64,000 bases of DNA from Magnetaquiglobus sp039908105. Its GTDB lineage: Bacteria; Pseudomonadota; Magnetococcia; Magnetococcales; Magnetaquicoccaceae. Position numbers and translations under genes: made by a program. The DNA is taken from NCBI GenBank assembly GCA_039908105.1, contig JAMOBI010000002.1, positions 1 to 64,000 of the forward strand, written 5' to 3'. This document shows positions 51,204-59,988 of the stretch, piece after piece (position 1 is the stretch's first letter; every line of letters begins with the position of its first letter). The notes beneath the pieces were generated by a model. The model saw only the letters and a program-made list of their open reading frames with translations. It searched no databases and was not told the origin of the DNA.

Positions 51204-52184
51204 TCAGCAGATGTGACCGTAAGGGGTGTGCACCAGTGCCCGGACGATTGCGCACCAACCCTTGCCGATGTTGACCGGGTTGTAGCCGCCGCCCCCCACG
51301 GCCAGTACCCGGCCATGTCCCAGATCCTCGGCCAGACGTACCAGGCGGGTGGCGACCTGGCCGTGCAGGTTGGGGGAGAGGCGCAGATGGGCTAACGGGT
51401 CTCCGGCAATCGAGTCGGCACCGCACTGGAGAATGATGAACTCCGGGCGTCCCTCCTCCAGAAAACGGACCCCCTGTGGCCAACGCTGCATGAAGTGGAC
51501 ATCCCCGGATCCGGGCGGCATGGGGATGTTGAGCTTGGTGTTTTCCGCCTCCCCCTTGCCGGTCTCCGAGGCGTCACCCGTACCGGGATAGAGATAGCGC
51601 CCGTCCTCGTGAAAATCCAGAAAGCGTACGTAGGGATCCGATTCGAACGCGTAAAACACCCCATCGCCGTGATGGGCATCGATATCGACATAGGCAACGC
51701 GCTGAATGTCGTACTCTTCACGCAGGGTTTTGATCACCACGCCGATGTCGTTGAAAACGCAGAATCCACCGGCCCGTTCCGGACGGGCGTGATGCAGTCC
51801 GGCAATCGGGACGAAGGCCCGTCCACAGGAGCCGGCCATGATCTGTCGCATGGCATCGAGCGCCGAGCCGACCACGTTGGATGCCGCCTCGTACACCCCC
51901 GGATAGGCCGGGGTATCGCCGTAATCCAGATACCCCTCGCCGGTCTCCGATTGACGCTGCACCCGTTCGACATACTCCGGGGTGTGGAAGCGGGTCAACT
52001 CATCCACCGTGGCCGGGAACGGGTGGGCAATCTCCACCTGGCGATCCAGTCCCTGCACCTGGGCTTCGTCCCAGAAGGCCTTCATGCGATGCGTTCCGAA
52101 AGGATGACCATCCGGAAACCCATAGGCGGCAATTTCAGGGCCGATGGTGACACGGACGATCTGCCGGGGGGCATGGTCATACAT
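51204..52184 (-). CDS. Histone-deacetylase-family (AcuC-like) amidohydrolase
   Basis: 326 residues. The zinc hydrolase motifs are VPIAGLHHARPERAGGFCVFND, with the charge-relay His pair, and VDIDAHHGDGV, with the zinc-binding Asp and His. GGGGYNP completes the site. In bacteria such proteins deacetylate acetyl-CoA synthetase or polyamines; which applies cannot be told. First gene of a three-gene run with the MBL hydrolase and the Sel1 protein. Confidence 0.93.
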   Translation of the reverse strand: MYDHAPRQIVRVTIGPEIAAYGFPDGHPFGTHRMKAFWDEAQVQGLDRQVEIAHPFPATVDELTRFHTPEYVERVQRQSETGEGYLDYGDTPAYPGVYEAASNVVGSALDAMRQIMAGSCGRAFVPIAGLHHARPERAGGFCVFNDIGVVIKTLREEYDIQRVAYVDIDAHHGDGVFYAFESDPYVRFLDFHEDGRYLYPGTGDASETGKGEAENTKLNIPMPPGSGDVHFMQRWPQGVRFLEEGRPEFIILQCGADSIAGDPLAHLRLSPNLHGQVATRLVRLAEDLGHGRVLAVGGGGYNPVNIGKGWCAIVRALVHTPYGHIC

Positions 52185-52239
52185 GGCGGAAAATTCCTCT
52201 CATGACGAAGAGAAGAGACAAAGTCGAGCCGGTTTTGTG

Positions 52240-53010
52240 TCAGCGGGTGAGCACGACCTTCTGGTAGAGTCCGCCGAAAAAGGTCTCCTTGTGGAGGGCC
52301 GCTGGTTGCACCCCTTCGGGCAGCCAGTGGGTGATCTCCTGTTTCCAGGTATCCAGCGCGAACGGTTCCAGGGTCTTTAGAATGGGAATCATGATATACC
52401 GGAACGGATTGGTCCAGGCCGGACGATGATAATCGACGAAAATGACCCGCCCGCCCGGTTTGACCACCCGCAGGGCTTCGGCGATGGTCCGTTCGCGCAC
52501 CCCGGCGGGCTGTTCGTGCAGCAGAAAGAAGATCAACACCTGATCGAAGAGTTCATCCTCGAAGGTGAGCCGGGTCGAATCCTGGTGATGCAGGCAGACG
52601 TTGGCGCGCCGTCCGAGTTTGGCCTGCAGATTACGCAGTTGCACCGGCGCGACATCGATGACGTGCAGTCGGGCACCGGGGGCCAGACGATCGGCCAGCC
52701 TCGGGGTGAGATTGCCGTAGACGCAGGCGACTTGCAGGATCTGACCGGCAATCGGGCTGCCCATCTCGGCCAGGGCGGCATCGCGCAGTCGCGAGAAGTT
52801 GCCCCAGAGGATGGCGTTGACCAGCCACTGACGTTCAAAAAAACGGACGCCCGAAGGGTGAATGTAGGCCCACCAGTAGGTTTGTTGCAGATAATCCGGT
52901 ACGGGCAGATCGGCGGAGATCATCAAGGGCGAGAAGTGGGGCGGGGCGGCACGACTGTCCATTCTGGGAATGGGAGCGCATGGTGCCGCCATGGCCGGGG
53001 ATTTTTTCAT
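52240..53010 (-). CDS. rquA: Rhodoquinone biosynthesis protein RquA
   Basis: RquA converts ubiquinone to rhodoquinone, the low-potential quinone used with fumarate reductase when oxygen is low. It is a diverged SAM-methyltransferase fold. The family signatures VPDYLQQTYWWAYIHP and FERQWLVNAILWGNFSRLRDAALAE are present, and the usual glycine-rich SAM loop is QVACVYGNLTP, as in RquA. DVAPVQLRNLQAKL and GGRVIFVDYHRP follow. ATG 53010 (MKKSPAM) is chosen; a TTG 10 codons upstream is also in frame. It lies upstream of the HDAC-like gene by 55 bases. Confidence 0.88.
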   Translation of the reverse strand: MKKSPAMAAPCAPIPRMDSRAAPPHFSPLMISADLPVPDYLQQTYWWAYIHPSGVRFFERQWLVNAILWGNFSRLRDAALAEMGSPIAGQILQVACVYGNLTPRLADRLAPGARLHVIDVAPVQLRNLQAKLGRRANVCLHHQDSTRLTFEDELFDQVLIFFLLHEQPAGVRERTIAEALRVVKPGGRVIFVDYHRPAWTNPFRYIMIPILKTLEPFALDTWKQEITHWLPEGVQPAALHKETFFGGLYQKVVLTR

Positions 53011-53137
53011 GGGTGTTCCATTGGGTTGGAGAGGCAACAACTGGCACCTGGGTCCAAGAGTTAATCAGCTGTGAATGATTTTGTCAATGCAGAGTGCCGA
53101 TAAAGGTTGGCCGATTTTGCAGGCATCCATTAATAAA

Positions 53138-54835
53138 TTATTGTTTCGTAAGTTTAATTTTGTAGAGTCCGAACGACCGGTTCTCGGCCTGGAAGCGGAC
53201 GATCTCCTCAAGATCGTATAATTCGCGCGCTTTGCGGCAGAATCCGCTCTGTTTGGGATCGGAGACGTGGCACCAGAAGTTGTCGTGAAAGTAGACCGCG
53301 TTTGGATGGCGGGCCAGGAGGAGGAGGTTCACGTAATCGGGATTGGTGGAGATCAGGGAGAGTTGTCCGGCGTGCAGGCCCCAGAGTTGGAACAGGTTGG
53401 GGTTGTGGGTGAGGATGAAGGCATCCTTGGGCACCAGACGGGCCATTTGCCGGGCGAAAGCGACATCGGCGCGGGCAGAGGCGGCCTCCCGGGTTTCGGC
53501 GCGCACGTAGGGCAGAAAGGGGAGGGTGGCGCATCCGAGCAGCGCGACCATCAGCAGGGTGGCACGGCGGGTGGTGATTGTGGTCAGCCTGGTCAGGCGG
53601 GTGATGCACCACTCCGCCCCGAAGCCGGCCAAGAGCGCGAGCGGCAGTGCGGAGAGGAGTGCAAAGCGTACATCCGCGCCGTACTGGTAGCTGCCGGCAT
53701 AGAAGAAGAGAAACACCCCCCAGAAGAGCAGAAACCAGACGCCAAGCAGCGCGCGTGGTGCGAACCGGGCATTGGATACGAACAGGCCGAGCAGCGCCAA
53801 CAGGGTGAACGGCAGGGGAAAGAGACGGTTATCCAGATAGAACAGGCCGTTGGTGGTCAGGTTTGTTGCCAGGTTGGCGATTGCGAACGCCTCGTTTGAG
53901 CTTCCCCACGGGTGGCGACGGAACAGGTCGAGATGGAGCGCGTGCGGCAGGGTCAAGAAAAGCAGCAGCGTCAGGGATGCGAGAAACGCCCGTGGCTGCT
54001 CGCGCATTTTGGGCCAGAGGATGAACGCGATCAAAGGGAGGAGCAGCAGTGACTCGGGGCGGAAGGTGAGGGCGAAAGCCGTGGTTGCGCTGGTCAGAAG
54101 CCAGCCTGACGGGGTGGGGGTGGCGCGCAGCAGCAAGGCCGCAGCGATGGCAAGCGCCACCGTGAAGCTGGCTGCGGGTTCGGCAGCGGTGGTGTTGAAC
54201 CAGTGGAGATGGATCGGGTTGAACATCACCACCCCTGCTGCGCACAGGCCGGCACGCAAGCTGGCACCGAGTGACAGCGTCAAGAGCAGTGAGCCTGCGG
54301 CCATGAGGCCGAGGAGGAGGTTGTTCATCAGAAAAATGGCCGTCTCCGAGACCCCGAAGAGGCGGAACACCAGGCTGATCAGAAACGGATAGCCGTTGGG
54401 TTGCTTGTTGTACTCCCCCTGTTCGCAGAAGAAGAGTCCATGTTCGGTGCCACCGGCGTTGCAGAGCTGGGCGCGATCCAGATGGGCCAGATTCTGGCCG
54501 ATGTTCAAGTAAATGGTTTCGTCGTAGAAGAGGCGATGGGTTTGGGGGGCGATCAGCGCGGTCAGCAGCGAGGCGGTGAGGATGCAGGTCGGGATCAGGA
54601 GGATCAGGCGTCCGGGCAGAAGCTGGCGCACCTGCGTGCGCATCGTTGTGGCAGAGAACAGCAGGCCGATCCCGATCAGCAGTGCGCAAATCGCCAGAAA
54701 CAAACCGTCCCAGCGGATCAGCCAGTCGAGTTGGATGGCTTCGGGCTGGGTGCGCAGCGCAAAAAAGGTCGCCACGACACCCGGCATCCCAATGAACCAG
54801 AGCGGATCAAGCGGGTGGAGGCGCGGGGCGGCCAT
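53138..54835 (-). CDS. GT-C-type membrane glycosyltransferase, 565 residues
   Basis: About ten transmembrane helices. The first extracytoplasmic loop contains FYDETIYLNIGQNLA, an Asp-Glu site like that of PMT/ArnT glycosyltransferases, which use polyprenyl-phosphate sugars. The C-terminal ~110 residues form a soluble domain (AFILTHNPNLFQLWGLHAGQ...YFHDNFWCHVSDP). The sugar and acceptor are unknown. It follows the GST gene by 35 bases on the same strand. Confidence 0.75.
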   Translation of the reverse strand: MAAPRLHPLDPLWFIGMPGVVATFFALRTQPEAIQLDWLIRWDGLFLAICALLIGIGLLFSATTMRTQVRQLLPGRLILLIPTCILTASLLTALIAPQTHRLFYDETIYLNIGQNLAHLDRAQLCNAGGTEHGLFFCEQGEYNKQPNGYPFLISLVFRLFGVSETAIFLMNNLLLGLMAAGSLLLTLSLGASLRAGLCAAGVVMFNPIHLHWFNTTAAEPAASFTVALAIAAALLLRATPTPSGWLLTSATTAFALTFRPESLLLLPLIAFILWPKMREQPRAFLASLTLLLFLTLPHALHLDLFRRHPWGSSNEAFAIANLATNLTTNGLFYLDNRLFPLPFTLLALLGLFVSNARFAPRALLGVWFLLFWGVFLFFYAGSYQYGADVRFALLSALPLALLAGFGAEWCITRLTRLTTITTRRATLLMVALLGCATLPFLPYVRAETREAASARADVAFARQMARLVPKDAFILTHNPNLFQLWGLHAGQLSLISTNPDYVNLLLLARHPNAVYFHDNFWCHVSDPKQSGFCRKARELYDLEEIVRFQAENRSFGLYKIKLTKQ

Positions 54836-54870
54836 GGGCGGGTGGGTTCAAGTGCCAGCGGGCGGATTGT

Positions 54871-55551
54871 TTAAGCCGTTTCCACGAGCATGCGGGCCGC
54901 AACCGGCCCCCCGGCAGCACGATTTTTTAAAAACATCTTGAACATCAGGGAGAATTTCTCCGGAATCGATGCCAATACCGCTGGTTCGTGCAACAAGCGA
55001 TCCGACCAGGTGCGGATGCGCTCCAAACCCTCCTCCGGCAGGATGGGCAGTTGGGCGCCGACGTGGGCGATGCGGGTGAACAGCGGTGCCATGGCTGCAT
55101 CGACGAGCGAGAGTGTGGGGCCGTTGAACCCTTCCGCCGCCCGACTCAAAGGTCCGTGCTCGAATTTCTCCAAAGCCTCGAGCAGGGTCTCTTTGGCGAT
55201 CTCAAACCCGTTTTCATTGGCTGCCAGGCAGCACTGGGTGAACTGGGTCTGACAGTGCCCGGCGTGGTTGATCCAGGCCCGGCAGAGGGCGCGGGCGAGC
55301 GGGTCGGATGGCAGCATCGTGCCGCCGGCCCGATCGTTGAGAAACTCGTTGATCACCGAGGAGTCGAAAATCGCCGTGGTGCCGAAGCGCATGGCCGGCA
55401 CCGTGGATTGTGGCGAGATCTCGGCCAGCCACTCCGGGCGGTTGCCCAGATTGATCGGGGTTGCCTGGTGGGCGATTCCCAAGTGCCGGGCAACGATCGT
55501 CACCCGCTGGCAGTAGGGGCAGAGATCATTCAAGAACAGTTCGATTTCCAT
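54871..55551 (-). CDS. Glutathione S-transferase-like protein
   Basis: 226 residues. A thioredoxin-like N-terminal domain carries the active-site stretch LFLNDLCPYCQRVTI (C-x2-C) and the cis-Pro motif PQSTVPAM, followed by FDSSVINEFLND. A helical C-terminal GST domain follows. It resembles SspA/YibF or dehydroascorbate-reductase-like GSTs rather than any assigned enzyme. ATG 55551 is chosen; 14 codons upstream in frame lie in the repeat. It is transcribed towards the GT-C gene. Confidence 0.87.
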   Translation of the reverse strand: MEIELFLNDLCPYCQRVTIVARHLGIAHQATPINLGNRPEWLAEISPQSTVPAMRFGTTAIFDSSVINEFLNDRAGGTMLPSDPLARALCRAWINHAGHCQTQFTQCCLAANENGFEIAKETLLEALEKFEHGPLSRAAEGFNGPTLSLVDAAMAPLFTRIAHVGAQLPILPEEGLERIRTWSDRLLHEPAVLASIPEKFSLMFKMFLKNRAAGGPVAARMLVETA

Positions 55552-55570
55552 GTCAGGCTCGCAACGTGTG

Positions 55571-55645
55571 TGATGGGGGGAGAACCCCTTCACCCTCCAC
55601 CGGTGTGGAGCTTCCCTTCGGGAGTTCCATGGTCATGATGGTGGG
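55571..55645 (+). repeat. Second dispersed repeat family, copy B
   Basis: TGATGGGGGGAGAACCCCTT, then CACCCTCCACCGG, then the hairpin GGAGCTTCCC-TTCG-GGGAGTTCC and ATGATGGTGGG. The UUCG-type tetraloop stem and the outer CCACC / GGTGG pairing suggest a structured RNA. It matches copy A over nearly its whole length. It lies between the TPR gene's end and the GST gene's start. Confidence 0.6.
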
Positions 55646-55686
55646 TTAATGTGGGTGAGGATTGGGGCTGGTACAGTCGTTCGTTC

Positions 55687-57417
55687 TCAAAGAGTAGCCG
55701 ACGATCCGGAGTCTGAAAAGGAAGATTGCAGCGTCGCGATACGCCGTTGAATGCGGTTGGGATCGAATCCTGCCCAGCCGCGCTGCGTGCGGGTGCGCAG
55801 CGCTTCGCGATAGTGCTCCAGGGCTGCCCGTTTGTCGCCGATGTGTTCCAGGGCGATGGCCAGGTTGTGATGCAGATCGGGATTGTTGGCATCATAGCCC
55901 AGCGCGGCACGGAATCCATCACGGGCAGCTGTCCAGTTGTCGTTTGATGCCAGTTTGGTGGCGAGTACGAACTGCAACGGCAGAGCCTCGGCAGAGTCGA
56001 TCGGCAATCGTTTGAGGCGCAGTTCCAGGGCATAGGGGTCGCTGTTGGGATCGAGTGCGCTCAATCCGGCCAGAGCCAATGGCGAATCCGGTTGCACGCG
56101 GGCCAACTCCTGATAGAGGGTGCGTGCCCGTTCGGGCTGTTGATCGCGCAGGGCGAGTGCGGCCAGACCGGCCAGTGCTGCGGGATGATGCGGTTCCTGA
56201 CGCAGGACGGTTTCGTAGAGCCGTTTGGCCTTGACGCCATCCCCCTTGAGGAGCGCCTTGCGCGCCTGGCTGGCGGCAGCCGGTTGACTGGAGAGAAACA
56301 GATAGCGCGCTGGTTTGGCTGGAGAGCGGGTGAGTTCAGAGGTGGGTGCGCGCTCTTCGATCCGCGGCATGGAGTGTAACGTGGCCACGGTGATCGGTTG
56401 CCGTTCGCCGATCTCCGGAACCTGCGGCAGCACGGGCAGGGATTTGGGTATGCGTGCGGCACTGCCAGGTGCGGTTTCAGGTGTGCGTGCGGTGCGGGAT
56501 ATCGGTTCGGGTGCGCGTGCGGCACTCTGGGAAGGTTGGGCGGCACGGGCGGCGTAGGGCATCGGTTCCGGCGCGCGAGCGGCGTAATAGGGGGGTGGCT
56601 CCGGCGCGCGGGCGGCATAATAGGGGGCCGGCTCCGGCGCGCGGGCGGTGTAGTAGGGGGTCGGCTCCGGCGCGCGGGCGGCGTAGTAGGGGGCTGGTTC
56701 CGGTGCGCGGGCGGCGTAGGGCATCGGTTCCGGTGCGCGGGCGGCGTAGGGCATCGGTTCCGGTGCGCGGGCGGCGTAATAGGGAGCCGGTTCCGGCGCA
56801 CGGGCGGCATCATGGGGCATCGGTTCCGGCGCACGGGCGCCGGGGATTTCCCCATGACTCTGGTGGTTGATCGGCAGTACGACCAGACGTTGGGGTGCTG
56901 GTGAGAACGGTTCAACGGGATTGAGTCGTTCCACTGTTAAAAAGCGTTCGTTGACCCGGTGGGTTGACTGGATCACCACCCCTTTCGGGCCGTTTGGCGT
57001 ATTTTTGGGCCTGGAATGGTAGGCCAGGCTGGGTGAAGCATTGGTTTCCGGGAGCGACTCTTTGGATGGGCTCGCCTGTTTGGGTTGGGGATCGTCGCCA
57101 AGATTGGAGGCAACCAGCAGGGAGGCGAGCAGCATGCCGTGCAGCACCACGCCGCGTCCCGGTCCGTGACCGTTCAACGGCATGGGCAGGGCGATCGGCG
57201 AGTACAAAGATCCCAGGTTGAGCGCGTCGGGGATTTCGAGTGGATAGAGTGGTCTTGCCCGGCTGTTGCTTTTCAGCCAACCTTCCGGCATGCGATAGAG
57301 GTCGCTGCCGATGAAGCGGCTGGGAAATCCCCGCTCCGGGTCGCAATCCACAGCCGGGGGGGGCGGCATGGGGTGGGGTTCGCGGGCGCGATCGAGGGTG
57401 TCGAGCAGCAGGCTCAT
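55687..57417 (-). CDS. GspB/MshN-like TPR protein with tandem ARAPEP repeats
   Basis: 576 residues. The N-terminus MSLLLDTLDRAREPH is the motif that opens GspB-type proteins. A hydrophobic segment (VVLHGMLLASLLVA) lies near ~90-103. From ~192 to 320 a tandem repeat of 10-11 residues (ARAPEPAPYYA and variants, about twelve units) forms a Pro/Tyr-rich linker. TPR units fill the C-terminal ~200 residues (GDGVKAKRLYETVLRQEPHHPAALAGLAALAL). It overlaps the STN gene by ATGA. Role: probable periplasmic link in a pilus or secretion machine, paired with the MshM-like ATPase upstream. Confidence 0.8.
   Translation of the reverse strand: MSLLLDTLDRAREPHPMPPPPAVDCDPERGFPSRFIGSDLYRMPEGWLKSNSRARPLYPLEIPDALNLGSLYSPIALPMPLNGHGPGRGVVLHGMLLASLLVASNLGDDPQPKQASPSKESLPETNASPSLAYHSRPKNTPNGPKGVVIQSTHRVNERFLTVERLNPVEPFSPAPQRLVVLPINHQSHGEIPGARAPEPMPHDAARAPEPAPYYAARAPEPMPYAARAPEPMPYAARAPEPAPYYAARAPEPTPYYTARAPEPAPYYAARAPEPPPYYAARAPEPMPYAARAAQPSQSAARAPEPISRTARTPETAPGSAARIPKSLPVLPQVPEIGERQPITVATLHSMPRIEERAPTSELTRSPAKPARYLFLSSQPAAASQARKALLKGDGVKAKRLYETVLRQEPHHPAALAGLAALALRDQQPERARTLYQELARVQPDSPLALAGLSALDPNSDPYALELRLKRLPIDSAEALPLQFVLATKLASNDNWTAARDGFRAALGYDANNPDLHHNLAIALEHIGDKRAALEHYREALRTRTQRGWAGFDPNRIQRRIATLQSSFSDSGSSATL
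56460..56845. repeat. In-gene tandem repeat, units of 30 or 33 bp
   Basis: About twelve head-to-tail units inside the TPR gene, each encoding ARAPEP plus 4-5 residues. Several neighbouring units are almost identical at DNA level (for example GGCGTAGGGCATCGGTTCCG occurs twice in a row near 56715-56770), so the array can expand or contract without breaking the frame. Confidence 0.85.
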
Positions 57418-57845
57418 CGACGTGCCAACTCCCGGTTGATCCTGGGTGCGACCGCCAGGGTGTGACCATCGCGGATGTCAAGCTGAATCCCTGTTTGTGC
57501 GCTGATCTGTCCGAGGATCTCCGGCAACGGTCGATGGGTGAGATTCATCGTCACGTTGCTCCCGGTGATTCCGGGCGGCATGTCGAGATTCAAGCCGGCC
57601 TTTTTGGCCAGTGCCGGCAGCAGTTCGTCGACTGGAATGTTGCTTGCCACCAGCGAAAAGGTGTCACGCAGCGAGGATTTCGCCTCGGGCGGCACGAAGG
57701 TGGCATGGGTCACCAGGGGAGGTATCGAGTCGGCGTCGGCATGTGCCGGCGTGATCGGCGTGCTGCAGAGTGCGCTGCTCAGCAAGAGCGCGCAGGTTGC
57801 GGCATTCAACCGGTGAGCCGGTCCTGTCAGGCGGATGGCGCGCAC
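57414..57845 (-). CDS. Stand-alone STN (secretin N-terminal) domain protein
   Basis: 143 residues. A hydrophobic signal (LNAATCALLLSSALCSTPITPAHA) precedes an STN domain: FSLVASNIPVDELLPALAKKAGLNLD, then NVTMNLTHRPLPEILGQISAQTGIQLDIRDG. There is no secretin pore domain. GTG 57845 follows AGGAGA at a good distance, overlapping the MshM-like gene by 19 bases. It may supply a missing N0-type ring to a secretin such as MshL or pair with the TPR protein; that is inference. Confidence 0.83.
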   Translation of the reverse strand: MRAIRLTGPAHRLNAATCALLLSSALCSTPITPAHADADSIPPLVTHATFVPPEAKSSLRDTFSLVASNIPVDELLPALAKKAGLNLDMPPGITGSNVTMNLTHRPLPEILGQISAQTGIQLDIRDGHTLAVAPRINRELARR

Positions 57846-59848
57846 GAACGGTTCTCCTGACCCGGCAGGCATTTTTCCGGACGGGTGCGATCATGCACAA
57901 AGCTTTTGACCCGCTCCAGCGGAACCACCAGGGGTCTGCCGGTCAGAAGATCATGCGGCAGACGCAGCAGGGCCTCCTGGGCTTCGTATTCGTTCTCGAA
58001 ATCGCCCAGATAGACGAGCAGTTTCTGATTGCGCAGCCGAAAGACCTTTATTTCCGAGGGGTGCAATTCGGGTTGCACGGCGGTCAGGCTTTGCTCCAGT
58101 TTGCGAATGCCGGCATCGTTGCGCAGTTGAATGAGCTGAATGGTATAACGTGTGCCATGCTTGGTCGCCAGCCAGCGATGCGCGGCGCGCACCCGTTCGT
58201 GCAGCGGATCGTTCTTTTGCATGCCTGGCAGCTGGACAATCTCATGCACGGTCGGTTTGGGCGCGCTCTTCAACGCTTTGCGTACCGGTGCGAAGGTCGG
58301 TTTGTCCGGATGGGCCAGGGTAACCAGTGGCTGCAACGGGGCCAGATTCAGGGTGCGGGCCAGGGTGAGCGGCGTGGGGCCCATCTCGATCGGCGGGTAT
58401 CGGACCTCGACGGCAGCAACCACGGTCTCGGCAGGCGGGTTGGGTGCAGAAGTCAGCTCTCCCGGTTGATTGCTGGCGTGTGCGAGACGTTCGGTTGGCG
58501 CTGGAATCGGAGTCGTCCCGGCTTGGGTCGTCCCCGGTTGGATCACGGCTTTGGTTGGTTTTGCCTCCGTCCATGTCGAGCCTGGAGAGTTGTCGGCCTG
58601 AGGCGCGGGTTGCGCTTCGGAGCGAGGGGGCGTCGAACGGGTCATGTCGGAGAGGTTGTTGTTGTCGACTTCAGGCGTGATCGTCTGGCTTGCCGTGGCC
58701 TGTATCGAATGAGTCTGGTTTGAGCCTGCCCGTGTCGTGCCGGGCTGGGTTGAGACGGCCTGTGTCGAGTTGGCTTGGCTGGCGGCTGCAATCCCCTTGC
58801 TGATCGGGTGATCGGATGCCTCGGCTGTCCCGTTGGTTTGGTTTGCGGATGCAGGCGTGATGGTCGGCTGGTTGGCCAGTGGATTGGCGACCGGTGCGGC
58901 AATCTCCTGACGTACGGGCTCGGAGAGGTTCAACCAGGGGATCTCCAGGCTGGCCGAGCTGTTCAGGGAGATCCCTCCGGCCAGCAACGCCAGAACGGCA
59001 CCGGCGGCCAAGGCCGGGCGACGCCACGGGGAGCTGCTCGGTTTGTCGGCCAGACTGGCGATTCCCTGGGAGACGTGCCGGTTGGAGATCAGGTGTGCAC
59101 CACTGCGACTGGCATGGATGAGCGATTTTTCGGCCAACAGATTGGTCTGCCGCAGACTGCCGCGTGCCGCGCGATGCAAGGTGCGTACTGCTGCGCTCGA
59201 GAAGAGTTGCGGTCCGCGATAGCCGACCGCGTGTACCCGGTTGCGCAGGTAGTGATCGGTCTCATTCAGTGTGAGTGAGGGCAGCGACAGATGGGTGGTG
59301 ATCCGTTCAAGAATTTGACGGCTTCCCGGTGCCTGGAGTTTGCGATTCAGCTCCGGCTGACCGAACAGGATGATCGACACCAGCTTGACATGTTCGGTTT
59401 CCAGGTTGCTGATCAGTCGCAACGCCTCAAGGGTGGCCGGAGGCAGGCACTGGGCCTCCTCGATGACGATCACCGCTTGTTCCTGCTGGCGCTCCAAAGA
59501 GACGAAAAATTCCAACAAAGCCTGATGACGTGCCGCTTCGCCCCCGTTTCCGACTTCTGGCAGACGGAATTCGCGCAGCAGGGCGCTGATCAGTTCTTCA
59601 GGTGGGATTGCGGGATTGAGCAGCAGCGCCACCCGCGTGCGCTCCGGGAGTTTGCGGCACAACAGCCGACACAGCATGGTTTTGCCGCTGCCGACCTCGC
59701 CCACCACCTTGATGAACCCTTCGCCCGACTCGACAGCCTTGAGCAGTTGTTCCAGAATGGCGCCCCGTTCCCCACCGGCGAAAAAAAGTTCCGTGTCCGG
59801 TGTGATGGCGAATGGCGGGGCATGGAATCCGAAGTGATCCAAATACAT
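57827..59848 (-). CDS. MshM/ExeA-like AAA ATPase fused to a SPOR-like domain (paralogue 1)
   Basis: 673 residues. The N-terminal AAA module begins MYLDHFGFHAPPF, like MshM and ExeA, with Walker A GEVGSGKT at 50-57 and a Walker B-like VIVIEEAQ. A transmembrane helix (ALAAGAVLALLAGGISL) lies at ~278-294. A Thr/Gln/Ala/Pro-rich periplasmic linker of about 240 residues follows, then a SPOR-like C-terminus (YTIQLIQLRNDAGIRKLEQ...LLVYLGDFENEYEAQEAL). In ExeA a peptidoglycan-binding domain occupies this place. Probably it opens or marks the cell wall for secretin assembly. Paralogue of 61676-63337. Confidence 0.87.
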   Translation of the reverse strand: MYLDHFGFHAPPFAITPDTELFFAGGERGAILEQLLKAVESGEGFIKVVGEVGSGKTMLCRLLCRKLPERTRVALLLNPAIPPEELISALLREFRLPEVGNGGEAARHQALLEFFVSLERQQEQAVIVIEEAQCLPPATLEALRLISNLETEHVKLVSIILFGQPELNRKLQAPGSRQILERITTHLSLPSLTLNETDHYLRNRVHAVGYRGPQLFSSAAVRTLHRAARGSLRQTNLLAEKSLIHASRSGAHLISNRHVSQGIASLADKPSSSPWRRPALAAGAVLALLAGGISLNSSASLEIPWLNLSEPVRQEIAAPVANPLANQPTITPASANQTNGTAEASDHPISKGIAAASQANSTQAVSTQPGTTRAGSNQTHSIQATASQTITPEVDNNNLSDMTRSTPPRSEAQPAPQADNSPGSTWTEAKPTKAVIQPGTTQAGTTPIPAPTERLAHASNQPGELTSAPNPPAETVVAAVEVRYPPIEMGPTPLTLARTLNLAPLQPLVTLAHPDKPTFAPVRKALKSAPKPTVHEIVQLPGMQKNDPLHERVRAAHRWLATKHGTRYTIQLIQLRNDAGIRKLEQSLTAVQPELHPSEIKVFRLRNQKLLVYLGDFENEYEAQEALLRLPHDLLTGRPLVVPLERVKSFVHDRTRPEKCLPGQENRSCAPSA

Positions 59849-59988
59849 GGCTTTTTCCCTGGTTCGCGGATGAGCTTCCCTGTCCCCCCTTTTTCATTTA
59901 CGTAAAGAATGATGAGGGTCGGATTGTAAGGCTGATCAAGCAAGAAACAGGCCACGAAATGATGGTTGTACGGGTCAAGATGTCGCGA

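Noticed and set aside
56460..56845. Regular repeats that could suggest a CRISPR array
   Set aside because: Units are directly adjacent, multiples of three and encode a peptide repeat; there are no spacers.
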